A stretch of 41,768 nucleotides of DNA from PALSA-911 sp037442565 (GCA_037442565.1 JBBIQA010000015.1:1-41768), one strand, 5' to 3'. Shown: positions 1 to 12,691, numbered from the stretch's first letter. Numbers and translations are program-made. Notes: generated by a model not told the origin, from the sequence alone.

Positions 1-1049
1 CGGCGCACCAGATTGTCCTGCACGGTGCCGATGGCGCGCTCGTTGCCGGGGATCATCCGGCTGGAGAAGATCACCGTGTCCCCTTCCCCCAGGGCCACGC
101 GCGGATGCGTATCCATCGCGATCCGCGCCAGCGCCGAGCGCGGCTCTCCCTGGCTGCCGGTTACCAGGATCAGGATGTTGTCGTCCGGCACGTCATCCAC
201 GTCGTCCTCGCCGAGGAACTCCGGCACATTCTTCAAATAGCCGCACTCGCGCGCCGCCGCCTCGATATTGCGCAAAGAACGCCCGACGATGGCGACGCTG
301 CGCCCGCATTCCTGTGCGGCCAGCGCGATCGACTGCATCCGCGCCACGTTGGAGGCAAAGCAGGTGATCGCCACCCGACCCCTTATCTGGCGGATCAGCG
401 CAGTCAGGCTGATGCGCACATCGTCCTCGGAACCGGAATGCCCCTCCACCATCGCATTGGTGGAGTCACAGACCATCGCCAGCACGCCTTTGTCGCCAAG
501 CGCGGAAAGCGCCGCCTCGTCGGTCGGCGGGCCGACCAGCGGCGCCGGGTCCAGCTTCCAGTCCCCGGTATGCAGCACGATGCCATAGGGGGTGCTGATG
601 GCAACCGACTGCGCCTCGGGGATGGAGTGGGACATGCGGATGAACTGCAGAGCGAACGGCGCCAGGTCGATCGTCCCGCCCGTCGGCACCACATGCACGC
701 GCACCTGGTTCTGCAGGCCCACTTCGGTCAGTTTCCGCCGCAGCACCGCGGCCGCGAATGGGGTCGCGTACACCGGGCAGCGCAGCTGAGGCCAAAGATG
801 CGCCACCGCGCCGATATGATCCTCGTGCGCGTGGGTAATCACCAGTCCGACCAGCCGGTCCCGGCGTTCGGCGATGAACCCGGGATCGGCCATCATCACA
901 TCGACCTCGGGGAATTCGGAGCCGCCGAAGCCGATGCCGCAATCGATGGCCAGCCATTTGCCGTTGCAGCGATAGAGATTGAGATTCATGCCGATCTCAC
1001 CCGTCCCGCCCAAGGGCAGGAAGGCCAGATCACCGGATGGTACGTCCAT
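1..1049 (-). CDS. rnj: Ribonuclease J, N-terminal 349 residues (cut by window edge)
   Basis: This is a metallo-beta-lactamase-fold ribonuclease of the RNase J family, which processes and degrades RNA as an endonuclease and 5'-3' exonuclease. Translating from an ATG at 1049 gives the family N-terminus (FLPLGGTGEIGMNLNLY), the zinc-binding HAHEDH motif at about residues 73-78, and the later GDWKLDP and VTGSQGEPRSAL segments of the beta-lactamase/beta-CASP core. A second ATG at 989 is in frame but would remove the conserved GGTGEIG segment, so 1049 is preferred; the upstream AAGAAAGAAG is only a weak ribosome site. The family is usually about 550 residues, so roughly 200 residues lie beyond the left edge. 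It follows coaX on the same strand after 56 bp, a common alphaproteobacterial arrangement. Family assignment is very secure. Confidence 0.95.
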   Translation of the reverse strand, partial: MDVPSGDLAFLPLGGTGEIGMNLNLYRCNGKWLAIDCGIGFGGSEFPEVDVMMADPGFIAERRDRLVGLVITHAHEDHIGAVAHLWPQLRCPVYATPFAAAVLRRKLTEVGLQNQVRVHVVPTGGTIDLAPFALQFIRMSHSIPEAQSVAISTPYGIVLHTGDWKLDPAPLVGPPTDEAALSALGDKGVLAMVCDSTNAMVEGHSGSEDDVRISLTALIRQIRGRVAITCFASNVARMQSIALAAQECGRSVAIVGRSLRNIEAAARECGYLKNVPEFLGEDDVDDVPDDNILILVTGSQGEPRSALARIAMDTHPRVALGEGDTVIFSSRMIPGNERAIGTVQDNLVR

Positions 1050-1105
1050 ATTCTTCTTTCTTAGAGGTGGAGCTGTCTGGGCTCCGACGATGATAGCCAG
1101 GGTCG

Positions 1106-1855
1106 TTATAAATCGGGATCGTTCAGGCGCTGCCTGTCTTTTGATAATGTGGGGGTTGGGTTGCGATCCGCCAACATCCGCAGGCCGTCCAGGGTCAAAT
1201 CGGGCTCGATCCGCTCGATCATCATCGTCCCCTCGGCGAACAGCGGCGCCAAACCACCGGTCGCCACAACCTTCAGCGGGCCGCCATACTCGGCCTTGAT
1301 GCGCGTGACCAACCCTTCGATCAGCCCGATATAGCCCCAATAGATGCCGGACTGCATCGCCGGCACGGTCGAACGCCCGATCACCGATTGCGGTCGCCCG
1401 ATGCCGATGCGGGGCAGTCTGGCGGCGGCGTGGTGCAAAGCCTCGATCGACAGGTTGATCCCCGGCGCGATCGCGCCACCGAGATAGGCGCCATCCCGGT
1501 CCACCACGTCGAAGGTGGTGGCGGTGCCGAAATCGACCACCACAAGCGGCCCGCCGAAATGCCGGTGCGCGGCCAGGGAGTTCAGCAACCGGTCGGCGCC
1601 GACTTCCTGCGGCTGCTCAACCTTGATCTCGAACCCCCAGTCCAGATTCGCCCGCGCCACCAGCGGCTCGGCATGGAACCAGTCCCGGCACAGCCGGCGC
1701 AGATGATAGAGCGCGGCCGGCACCACGGTGCCGATCACCGCCCGGTCGATATCCGCCGGCTTCAGGCCGCTATGGGTCAGCAAGGTCAGCAGCCAGACGG
1801 CGTATTCGTCCGACGTGCGTTGCGGATCGGTGGCGATCCGCCAGATACCGCACCA
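1106..1855 (-). CDS. coaX: Type III pantothenate kinase, N-terminus lost in gap
   Basis: CoaX phosphorylates pantothenate in the first step of coenzyme A synthesis and belongs to the ASKHA fold. The visible 249 residues contain VVDFGTATTFDVVD (phosphate/ATP site), GGAIAPGI and VVATGGLAPLFA (adenosine site), all typical of the type III enzyme. The reading frame enters directly from the N run with WCGIWRIATDPQRTSDEYAVWL, which in the family lies about 25 residues from the start, so only the first ATP-binding strand (DxGNT) is missing. It ends in TAA at 1106. In related genomes coaX follows nuoN and birA and precedes rnj. Here the nuoN side and the rnj side agree and birA, if present, is in the gap. 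Confidence 0.93.
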   Translation of the reverse strand, partial: WCGIWRIATDPQRTSDEYAVWLLTLLTHSGLKPADIDRAVIGTVVPAALYHLRRLCRDWFHAEPLVARANLDWGFEIKVEQPQEVGADRLLNSLAAHRHFGGPLVVVDFGTATTFDVVDRDGAYLGGAIAPGINLSIEALHHAAARLPRIGIGRPQSVIGRSTVPAMQSGIYWGYIGLIEGLVTRIKAEYGGPLKVVATGGLAPLFAEGTMMIERIEPDLTLDGLRMLADRNPTPTLSKDRQRLNDPDL

Positions 1856-1955
1856 NNNNNNNNNNNNNNNNNNNNNNNNNNNNNNNNNNNNNNNNNNNNN
1901 NNNNNNNNNNNNNNNNNNNNNNNNNNNNNNNNNNNNNNNNNNNNNNNNNNNNNNN
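1856..1955. other. Assembly gap (100 N)
   Basis: Exactly 100 N separate the truncated nuoN from the truncated coaX. The missing ends of both genes (roughly 60 codons of nuoN and 25 of coaX) already exceed 100 bp, so the run must be a placeholder of unknown true length. A continuous reading frame drawn through it joins nuoN and coaX artificially. Confidence 0.98.
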
Positions 1956-3217
1956 TAATAATAGGCGCCCACCACGCTGGTCAGCACGCCGATCACCGCC
2001 AGCGCCCACATGCCACCCTGCACCGCGGCCAGGAACACGTACAGCTTGCCGAAGAACCCGGCCATCGGCGGCACGCCGGCCATGCTGAACATGAACACGG
2101 TCAGCCAGCCCGCCAGCATCGGGTCGGTCCGGCCGAGCCCCGCCAGGTCGGAGATCTTCTCCAGCGCGATGCCTTTGCGGCGCATCGCCAGGATGCAGGC
2201 GAAGGTGCCGGCGTTCATGAACACGTAGGTGACCATGTAGATCAGCACGCCGCGCACGCCATCCGCGGTGCCGACCGCCAGGCCGATCAGCGCGTAGCCC
2301 ATGTGGCCGATGGAGGAATACGCCATCAGCCGCTTGAAATTGGTCTGCCCGATCGCAGCCAGCGAGCCGAGCAGCATCGAGCAGACGGAAACCAGCACGA
2401 TCAACTGCTGCCACGATGCCACCAGATGCCCGAACGGAATGCCCATCACCCGCAGGATCAGCGCGATCGCGGCAACCTTCGGCGCGGTGCTGAGGAACGC
2501 CGTCACCGGCGTGGGCGCGCCTTCGTACACGTCCGGCGTCCACATATGGAACGGCACGGCGGAGATCTTGAACACCAGCCCGGCGATCACGAAAACCACG
2601 CCGACGATCAGCCCGGTGGACGCGTGAGCCGGGTCGGCCAGCGCCGTGGCGATCTCGACAAAATCCATGCTGCCGGAGAAGCCGTAGACCAGCGAAATGC
2701 CATACAGCAGAAGCCCGGAGGCCAGCGCGCCGAGCACGAAGTATTTCAACCCGGCCTCCGAGGACCGGAGATTGTCGCGCGCGAATGCCGTGAGCACGTA
2801 CAGCGCCAGCGATTGCAGCTCCAGCCCCAGATACAGGCTCATCATCGAGCTGGCGGACACCATGATCATCATGCCCGTCACCGACAGCAGCATCAGCACG
2901 GGGAATTCGAACCGCGACAGTCCCTCGGACCGGTTATAGTCCAGCGACAGGATCAGCCCGAGCGCGGCCGCGGCCAGGATCAGCAACTTGGCGAAGCTGC
3001 TGAACGGATCGACGACGAACTGGCCATGATAGGCACTGCCGGTGCCGGAACTCAGCACCAGCATCGCCGCGACGAGATAGGCGCCCAGCGTCAGCATGGC
3101 ACAGGTCTGCGAGGCGTCGGTCTTGCGCAGCACGCCGATCACCAGGATCGCCATGCCGCTGCAGGCCAGCACGATCTCCGGCAGCGCCAGCGCCCAATTC
3201 AGGTTTGCGGCATTCAT
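1956..3217 (-). CDS. nuoN: NADH-quinone oxidoreductase subunit N, C-terminus lost in gap
   Basis: NuoN is one of three antiporter-like proton-pumping subunits in the membrane arm of complex I. The visible 420 residues start at MNAANLNWALALPEIV and are a series of hydrophobic helices with the family landmarks LGLELQSLALYVL, FHMWTPDVYEGAPTPVTAF (broken-helix region) and MAYSSIGHMGYALIG. Normal length is about 480 residues, so the last helices fall in the gap. The start codon overlaps the nuoM stop as ATGA (3214-3217), indicating translational coupling. It is the last nuo gene, as is usual. Confidence 0.95.
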
Positions 3218-4752
3218 TGGGGCAGCACTCCGCTCATCCCAGCATTGGCCATCTTGACGGTGTGTTCGAGTGAAGCGGTGTGGTGGCGGACCATATCGGC
3301 CACGCTGGCATCGAAGAACCCGGTGAAGCTGGAGGGGTAGATGCCCATCCACAGCGTCAGCAGGATCAGCGGCACGAACACCGCGTATTCACGCGGCGAC
3401 AGATCGAGGATGGTCTTCAGGTCCGCCTTGGTCAGCCGCCCGAAGATCACCCGGCGATAGAGATACAGCATATACGCCGCCCCCAGCACCATTCCGGTCG
3501 CGCCCAGCATGCCGAGCCAGAAATTCACCTGCACCGCGCCGGTGATCACCAGGAACTCGCCCACGAAGCCAGCAGTACCCGGAAGGCCCACACTCGCCAT
3601 GGTGAACAGCATGAACACCAGCGCATAGCCGGGCATGCGATCGGCCAGCCCGCCATAGCGGTTGATCTCCAGCGCATGCATCCTGTCGTAGACCACGCCG
3701 ACGCAAAGGAACAAGGCGCCGGCGACGATGCCGTGCGACAGCATCTGGAACAGCGCGCCCTGGATGCCCTGGGTGTTGAAGCTGAAGATGCCGATCGTCA
3801 CCATGCCCATATGGGCGACGGAGGAATAGGCGATCAGCTTCTTCATGTTCTCCTGCGCCAGCGCCACCAGCGAGGTGTAGATGATCGCCATGATCGACAG
3901 CGCGTAGATCAGCGGCGCGAAATAGGCCGAAGCCTCCGGCAGCATCGGCACCGAGAAGCGCAGGAAGCCGTAGGCGCCCATCTTCAGCAGCACGCCGGCC
4001 AGGATCACCGAACCGGCGGTCGGCGCCTCCACATGCGCGTCCGGCAGCCAGGTGTGCACCGGCCACATCGGCACCTTCACCGCGAAGGACGCCAGAAAGG
4101 CCAGGAACAGCCAGGTCTGCATCTTCGCCGGGAAGCTGGTGTGCATCAGCGTAACGATGTCCGTGGTGCCAGCGTAGCGCCACATCGCCAGCAGCGCGAG
4201 CAGCATCAGTACCGAGCCGGTAAGGGTGTAGAGGAAGAACTTGAAGGCGGCGTAGACCCGGTTGCCGTGGCCCCAGATGCCGATGATCAGATACATCGGG
4301 ATCAGCACGGCCTCGAAGAACATATAGAAGACCACGAAGTCCAACGCGCAGAACATGCCGACCATCATCGTTTCCAGGATCAGGAACGACAGCATGAACT
4401 CACGCACCCGGGTCTGGATCGACTCCCAGCTGGCCAGGATGCAGATCGGCGTCAGCGCGGTGGACAGCAGCACGAACAGCACGGAAATGCCGTCCACGCC
4501 CATCTTGTAGCCGACCCCGTATTCCGGCAGCCAATTGACACTCTCGACGAACTGGAAACCGCCTTCCTGCGGGTCGAACTTCACCCACAGCACCAGCGAT
4601 ATGAAGAACACGATCAGGCTGGTCCAAAGGGCTGCCCAGCGGGCGTTGGCGGCGACAACCGCCTCCTCGCCGCGGATGGTCATGATGATCAACCCACCGA
4701 CCAGCGGCAGGAAGGTGATCAGGGAAAGCAAGGGAAAGCCGGCCACGTTCAT
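3214..4752 (-). CDS. nuoM: NADH-quinone oxidoreductase subunit M
   Basis: NuoM is an antiporter-like proton-translocating subunit in the inner membrane arm of complex I. The 512-residue product begins MNVAGFPLLSLITFLPLVGG and has about 14 hydrophobic segments. Landmarks include YMFFEAVLIPMYLIIGIWG with the essential transmembrane Glu, VKVPMWPVHTWLPDAHVEAP and KLIAYSSVAHMGMV. The frame stays open upstream into nuoL, but the ATG at 4752 matches the family N-terminus and leaves 11 bp after the nuoL stop. A GTG five codons upstream is a less likely alternative. It overlaps nuoN by 4 bp. Confidence 0.96.
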   Translation of the reverse strand: MNVAGFPLLSLITFLPLVGGLIIMTIRGEEAVVAANARWAALWTSLIVFFISLVLWVKFDPQEGGFQFVESVNWLPEYGVGYKMGVDGISVLFVLLSTALTPICILASWESIQTRVREFMLSFLILETMMVGMFCALDFVVFYMFFEAVLIPMYLIIGIWGHGNRVYAAFKFFLYTLTGSVLMLLALLAMWRYAGTTDIVTLMHTSFPAKMQTWLFLAFLASFAVKVPMWPVHTWLPDAHVEAPTAGSVILAGVLLKMGAYGFLRFSVPMLPEASAYFAPLIYALSIMAIIYTSLVALAQENMKKLIAYSSVAHMGMVTIGIFSFNTQGIQGALFQMLSHGIVAGALFLCVGVVYDRMHALEINRYGGLADRMPGYALVFMLFTMASVGLPGTAGFVGEFLVITGAVQVNFWLGMLGATGMVLGAAYMLYLYRRVIFGRLTKADLKTILDLSPREYAVFVPLILLTLWMGIYPSSFTGFFDASVADMVRHHTASLEHTVKMANAGMSGVLPQ

Positions 4753-4763
4753 GTTGATACTCG

Positions 4764-6725
<1,962 letters not shown>

Positions 6726-6726
6726 T

Positions 6727-7047
6727 TCAGCCCTTCATCAGTGTCACGTCCTCGACCTCGATCGAGCCGCGATTGCGGAAATAGATCACCACGATGGCCA
6801 GGCCGATCGCCGCCTCGGCGGCGGCCACGGTCAGCACGAACATCGCCATGATCTGCCCGGCCAGGTCGTTGAGTACCGAGGAGAAGGCGACGAAATTCAG
6901 ATTGACCGCCAGCAGGATCAACTCGACCGACATCAGAATAACGATGACGTTTTTCCGATTGAGGAAGATGCCGAAAATCCCGAGCACCAGCAGAATGGCG
7001 CTGACGGTCAGATAATGGCTCAGGCCGATGGTCATCGCGCCACCCAT
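6727..7047 (-). CDS. nuoK: NADH-quinone oxidoreductase subunit K
   Basis: NuoK is a small three-helix membrane subunit that carries part of the proton channel of complex I. The protein has FLNRKNVIVILMSVELILLAVNLNFV, with the key Glu of helix 2, and FVLTVAAAEAAIGLAIVV with the second channel Glu. Two starts are possible: ATG at 7047 (MGGAMTIG, 106 residues) has GGAGG ten bases upstream, while ATG at 7035 (MTIGLSHYL, 102 residues) matches the usual family N-terminus. The ribosome-site position favours 7047. Two bases separate it from the nuoJ stop and one from the nuoL start. Confidence 0.95.
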   Translation of the reverse strand: MGGAMTIGLSHYLTVSAILLVLGIFGIFLNRKNVIVILMSVELILLAVNLNFVAFSSVLNDLAGQIMAMFVLTVAAAEAAIGLAIVVIYFRNRGSIEVEDVTLMKG

Positions 7048-7049
7048 GA

Positions 7050-7775
7050 TCAGCGAACCTCCGGCGAATGATGCGCGTCGCCATGATGGCCATGCCCGCC
7101 GCCATGGCCGGCTTCCGCGTGTTCCAGCTCGGGCGCCGCCACCGGCTTCGGCCGGTAGATGCCCAACGTCTTGATCCCCGCCCCCAGCGCGACATCCACC
7201 ATCTCCAGCGTATCGCCCGGCTGGCGCTCGTTCTGGTTACGGATGATCTGGTGGCGGGAGGTCTTGCGGTCGCGCAGGGTCAGCACGATGGCGCCGATCA
7301 TCGCCACCAGCAGCACCAGCCCCGCCGTTTGGAACAGGAAGATGTAGTCGGTATAGAGCAGCCGGCCGATCGCGGCGGTGTTGCTGCCACTCGCCGGCAT
7401 GGCGGAAAACTTCACCGCCATCGCCGCGGGCGCGAACTTCCAGCCGCCGAGCACGAAGATCAGCTCGGCGAACAGCACCGTGACCACGGCCAGCCCGACC
7501 GGCAGATAGCGTTGGAACCCCTCGCGCATGGCGACGAAGTCCACGTCCAGCATCATCACCACGAACAGGAACAGCACCGCGACCGCGCCGACATAGACGA
7601 TGACCAGGATCATCGCCAGGAACTCGGCCCCCGCGATCAGGAACAGCGCCGCGGCGTTGAAGAACGCCAGGATCAGGAACAGCACGGAATGCACCGGATT
7701 GCGTGCGGTCACCACCATCGCGGCAGAGACCAGCAGGATCGCGGTGAAGACGTAGAAGGCGATGGCGGTGATCAT
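7050..7775 (-). CDS. nuoJ: NADH-quinone oxidoreductase subunit J with His-rich tail
   Basis: NuoJ is a five-helix membrane subunit of complex I that takes part in coupling quinone reduction to proton movement. The ATG at 7775 gives MITAIAFYVFTAILLVSAAMVV, and the conserved VIVYVGAVAVLFLFVVMMLDVD segment follows. The frame remains open upstream, but that part is the shadow of nuoI, and the 4-bp ATGA overlap with nuoI fixes the start. At 241 residues it is longer than the roughly 200 usual in the family. After the last helix there is a soluble tail, and its final 26 residues (7053-7130) contain seven His, mostly in a Gly/His cluster. The tail could bind metal, but this is inference. Confidence 0.95.
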   Translation of the reverse strand: MITAIAFYVFTAILLVSAAMVVTARNPVHSVLFLILAFFNAAALFLIAGAEFLAMILVIVYVGAVAVLFLFVVMMLDVDFVAMREGFQRYLPVGLAVVTVLFAELIFVLGGWKFAPAAMAVKFSAMPASGSNTAAIGRLLYTDYIFLFQTAGLVLLVAMIGAIVLTLRDRKTSRHQIIRNQNERQPGDTLEMVDVALGAGIKTLGIYRPKPVAAPELEHAEAGHGGGHGHHGDAHHSPEVR

Positions 7776-8260
7776 CTGTAGGGCGCGTCCAGTTCGAGCC
7801 GACGGGCCAGCTCCGGTTCCCACCGATCGCCGTTCGCGAGCAGCTTGTCCTTGTTGTACATCAGTTCTTCGCGCGTCTCGGTGGCGAACTCGAAGTTCGG
7901 CCCCTCCACGATCGCATCCACGGGGCAGGCTTCCTCGCACAGCCCGCAATAGATGCACTTGGTCATGTCGATGTCATAGCGCGTGGTACGGCGGGACCCG
8001 TCCTCGCGCGGCTCGGCCTCGATGGTGATCGCCTGGGCCGGGCAAACCGCCTCGCACAGCTTGCAGGCGATGCAGCGTTCCTCGCCGTTGGGATAGCGGC
8101 GCAGCGCGTGTTCGCCCTTGAAGCGCGGGCTGATCGGACCCTTCTCATAGGGATAGTTGATCGTGACCTTCGGCTTGAAGAAATACCTCAGCGTCAGGGC
8201 CATGCCGGAGACCAGCTCTCCCAGCAGCATGCTCCGCGCGGTGCGGTCCAGGAATGCCAC
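7772..8260 (-). CDS. nuoI: NADH-quinone oxidoreductase subunit I (two 4Fe-4S clusters)
   Basis: NuoI is the ferredoxin-like subunit of the peripheral arm that passes electrons through clusters N6a and N6b to NuoB. Two classical motifs are visible: CIACKLCEAVCP (Cys 63, 66, 69, 73) and CIYCGLCEEACP (Cys 102, 105, 108, 112). The 162-residue length is normal. The start is GTG at 8260, preceded by AGGAG at eight bases' spacing. The 43-bp spacer to nuoH is the longest inside the operon, and the stop overlaps the nuoJ start by 4 bp. Confidence 0.97.
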   Translation of the reverse strand: MAFLDRTARSMLLGELVSGMALTLRYFFKPKVTINYPYEKGPISPRFKGEHALRRYPNGEERCIACKLCEAVCPAQAITIEAEPREDGSRRTTRYDIDMTKCIYCGLCEEACPVDAIVEGPNFEFATETREELMYNKDKLLANGDRWEPELARRLELDAPYR

Positions 8261-8303
8261 GGTTCAGGCTCCTCGCTCGAAAGAAAATTCAGACGCCGCA
8301 ATG

Positions 8304-9320
8304 CTACACGCCATGGGGCAGCCATCCGAAGGCCATCAGCACACCGGCCGTCAGCACCAGCCACAGCAGCGAAAAGGGAAGAAACACTTTCCAGCCAAGG
8401 CGCATCAGCTGGTCATACCGGTAGCGCGGGAACGTGCCGCGGATCCAGATGAAGACGAACAGCAAGAAGCAGATCTTGGCGATGAACCACAGCGGCCCGG
8501 GGATCCAGTTGAACGGCGCGATGTCGATCGGCGGCAGCCAGCCGCCCAGGAACAGGATGGTCGTCATCGCCGACATCAGGATCATGTTGGCGTATTCGCC
8601 GAGGAAGAACAGCGCGAAGGACATCGAGCTGTATTCCACGAAGAACCCGGCCACGATCTCGCTCTCGCCCTCGGGCAGGTCGAACGGCGAGCGGTTGGTC
8701 TCCGCCAGCGTGGAGATGAAGAAGATGATGAACATCGGGAACAGCGGCACGCAGAACCACACGGTGGACTGGGCCCGCACGATGTCGGTCAGGTTCAGGC
8801 TGCCGACGCAGATCAGCACGGTCACGATCACGAAGCCCATCGAGACCTCGTAGCTGACCATCTGCGCCGCCGAGCGCATCGCGCCCATGAACGGATATTT
8901 CGAATTGCTGGCCCAGCCGGCGATGATGATGCCGTAGACGCCGAGCGAGCTGATCGCGAAAAGATAGAGCACACCGACATTGATATCGGCGATCGCCCAG
9001 CCGTCGTTCACCGGGATCACCGCCCAGGCGATCATCGCCAGGGAAAAGGTCAGCATCGGGGCCAGCAGGAACAGTCCGCGATTGGCGCCCGACGGGATGA
9101 TCGTTTCCTTCATGATCATCTTCAGCGCATCGGCGAACGGCTGGAACAGTCCGAACGGACCCACCACGTTCGGGCCGCGGCGCAGTTGGATGGCGGCCAG
9201 CACCTTACGCTCGGCCAGCGTCAGATAGGCCACGCCGATCAGCAGCGGCACCAGCAGCGCCAGCGCCTGGGCGAACACAACGATCAGATGCCCAATGGGC
9301 GTGTGGAAGAATTCCAACAT
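8304..9320 (-). CDS. nuoH: NADH-quinone oxidoreductase subunit H
   Basis: NuoH anchors the peripheral arm in the membrane and forms much of the quinone chamber of complex I. The 338-residue protein has eight hydrophobic segments and the conserved sequences TLAERKVLAAIQLRRGPNVVG, AETNRSPFDLPEGESEIVAG (quinone-site loop) and WIRGTFPRYRYDQLM. It starts at ATG 9320, four bases after the nuoG stop. The nuoG stop region GGAGTAGGGG supplies its ribosome-binding site. Confidence 0.97.
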   Translation of the reverse strand: MLEFFHTPIGHLIVVFAQALALLVPLLIGVAYLTLAERKVLAAIQLRRGPNVVGPFGLFQPFADALKMIMKETIIPSGANRGLFLLAPMLTFSLAMIAWAVIPVNDGWAIADINVGVLYLFAISSLGVYGIIIAGWASNSKYPFMGAMRSAAQMVSYEVSMGFVIVTVLICVGSLNLTDIVRAQSTVWFCVPLFPMFIIFFISTLAETNRSPFDLPEGESEIVAGFFVEYSSMSFALFFLGEYANMILMSAMTTILFLGGWLPPIDIAPFNWIPGPLWFIAKICFLLFVFIWIRGTFPRYRYDQLMRLGWKVFLPFSLLWLVLTAGVLMAFGWLPHGV

Positions 9321-9324
9321 ACCC

Positions 9325-11385
9325 CTACTCCGCCGCCAGCTTTACCGCGGGCGCGTACGTCGCCGTGCATTCGGCCATGGTCGGGCTCGCCCGGCTGACC
9401 GGGTCCGTCTCGTAGTAATTCGCCACCGCGTCGGTGAACGCCGCGTCGCTCATCGCTCCGGGCGAGCGGCCTGGGCCGGTCATATCGGTGCACGGGAAGC
9501 GCGGCAGGAAGCCTATTCGGGCGAACACCGGATTGACCTTCTCCAGCCGCGCCCGCAGCGCATCCAGGGTATCGTACGGCAGGGTCTTGCCGATCACCGC
9601 GCTGAACGCGCGCAGGATCGTCCAATCCTCCCGCGCATCGCCGGGCGGGAAGATCGCCAGCGCACCGCGCTGCACCCGCCCCTCGGTGTTCACATAGGTG
9701 CCGTTCTTCTCGGTGTAGGCCGCCCCCGGCAGGATCACGTCCGCCCGCGCCGCGCCGGCATCGCCGTGATGGCCCTGATAGACAACGAAGGTGTTGGTGC
9801 CGATCCGCGAGGTGTCGAACTCGTCCGCCCCCAGCAGCCACAGCACATCCACGCCGCCGCCCATCATCCCGGCCACGCCCTTGCCGCCAACGCCCGGCAC
9901 GAAGCCGATATCGAGCGCGCCCACGCGCGAAGCGGCGGTGTGCAACACGTTGAAGCCATGCCACTCCGCGCCGAGCGCGCCGCTCCGCGCCGCCAGCGTC
10001 CAGGCCCCATCCAGCACCGCCTCGCCATCGGCGCGCCTCAGCGCCCCCTGGCCGACGATGATCATCGGTTTTTGCGCTGCCTTCAATACTTCCGCGAACG
10101 GATGGTTGCCGTCGAGCAATGCCTTCAGAACGGCGGGGCCGTCTCCAAGATGCTCCGCGCGATAGGTCAGGTCGGCGTTCGTGCCGATCACGGCGATCGG
10201 GATATTCGCCGCGACATAGCGCTTGCGGATACGCGCGTTCAGCACCGGCGCCTCATGGCGCGGGTTGGAGCCGATGATCAGGATCGCGTCCGCGTCCTCG
10301 ATTCCGGCAATCCCGGAGTTGAACAGGTAGAAATCCCGCCGCGAGCCATCCAGCTTCTCGCCGTATTGCCGGCAATCCAGATTTACCGAGCCCAACGCGC
10401 CCATCAGGTCCTTCAATGCCAGCATGCTCTCGGCATCGCAGAGATCGCCGGCGATGGCGCCGATCCGGTCGCCTTCCTTGCCCTTCAGTTTTTCCGCAAC
10501 TGCGGCGAAGGCCTCCGTCCACGTCGCCGGATGCAGCTTGCCGTCGCGGCGTACCCATGGCTTGTCCAGCCGGCGGCGCCGCAGGCCGTCAAGCGCGAAA
10601 CGCGACTTGTCGCCCAGCCATTCCTCGTTCACGTCCTCGTTCAAGCGCGGCAATATCCGCAAAACCTCGGGGCCACGGGTGTCGATGCGGATATTGGCGC
10701 CGACGGCGTCCAGCACGTCCACGCTGTCGGTCTTCTTCAGCTCCCACGGACGGGCGGTGAACGCGTATGGCTTGGAGGTCAGCGCGCCGACCGGGCAGAG
10801 GTCGATCAGATTGCCCGACAGCTCCGTGGACAGCGCCTTTTCGACATAGGTGCCCACTTCCATCGTTTCGCCGCGCCCGGTGGCGCCGAGTTCGGACACG
10901 CCGGCCACCTCGGTGGCGAAGCGGATGCAGCGGGTGCAGTGGATGCAGCGGGTCATCACGGTCTTGACCAGCGGACCGAGATCCTTGTCCTTCACGGCAC
11001 GCTTGTTCTCGTCATAGCGCGACCGGTCGGTGCCATAGCCGACCGCCTGGTCCTGCAGATCGCACTCGCCGCCCTGGTCGCAGATCGGGCAATCCAGCGG
11101 GTGGTTGATCAACAGGAATTCCATCACCCCGCGGCGCGCGCGGCGCACCATCGGGCTGTCGGTATGCACGACCATGCCATCGGCCACCGGATAGGCGCAG
11201 GAGGCGAACGGCTTCGGCGGCGCCTTCTCGATCTCCACCAGACACATCCGGCAGTTGCCGGCAACCGACAGGCGTTCGTGATAGCAGAAGCGCGGAATCT
11301 CGATGCCCGCGGCCTCGCAGGCCTGGATTACGGCGGACCCGTTGGGGACCTCGACCTCAATGCCGTCGACGGTGACTTTGGCCAT
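9325..11385 (-). CDS. nuoG: NADH-quinone oxidoreductase subunit G
   Basis: NuoG is the large iron-sulfur subunit of the NADH-dehydrogenase module. The N-terminal 2Fe-2S ferredoxin domain has Cys 34, 45, 48 and 63. The next cluster uses His 95 and Cys 99, 102 and 108 (HPLDCPICDQGGEC). A third has CIHCTRC (Cys 147, 150, 153) plus Cys 197 in DLCPVGAL. The rest is a molybdopterin-oxidoreductase-like domain without obvious cofactor function, as is normal. I did not see the extra N7 cysteine set known from E. coli. At 686 residues it is the size usual in alphaproteobacteria. Its last codons (LAAE-stop) are nearly identical in DNA to those of nuoF. Confidence 0.97.
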   Translation of the reverse strand: MAKVTVDGIEVEVPNGSAVIQACEAAGIEIPRFCYHERLSVAGNCRMCLVEIEKAPPKPFASCAYPVADGMVVHTDSPMVRRARRGVMEFLLINHPLDCPICDQGGECDLQDQAVGYGTDRSRYDENKRAVKDKDLGPLVKTVMTRCIHCTRCIRFATEVAGVSELGATGRGETMEVGTYVEKALSTELSGNLIDLCPVGALTSKPYAFTARPWELKKTDSVDVLDAVGANIRIDTRGPEVLRILPRLNEDVNEEWLGDKSRFALDGLRRRRLDKPWVRRDGKLHPATWTEAFAAVAEKLKGKEGDRIGAIAGDLCDAESMLALKDLMGALGSVNLDCRQYGEKLDGSRRDFYLFNSGIAGIEDADAILIIGSNPRHEAPVLNARIRKRYVAANIPIAVIGTNADLTYRAEHLGDGPAVLKALLDGNHPFAEVLKAAQKPMIIVGQGALRRADGEAVLDGAWTLAARSGALGAEWHGFNVLHTAASRVGALDIGFVPGVGGKGVAGMMGGGVDVLWLLGADEFDTSRIGTNTFVVYQGHHGDAGAARADVILPGAAYTEKNGTYVNTEGRVQRGALAIFPPGDAREDWTILRAFSAVIGKTLPYDTLDALRARLEKVNPVFARIGFLPRFPCTDMTGPGRSPGAMSDAAFTDAVANYYETDPVSRASPTMAECTATYAPAVKLAAE

Positions 11386-11389
11386 TTTC

Positions 11390-12691
<1,302 letters not shown>

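Noticed and set aside
1388..3340. Long plus-strand reading frame opposite nuoN and coaX
   Set aside because: It runs through the N gap, is rich in His, Arg and Gln as expected for the reverse frame of high-GC genes, and resembles no family.
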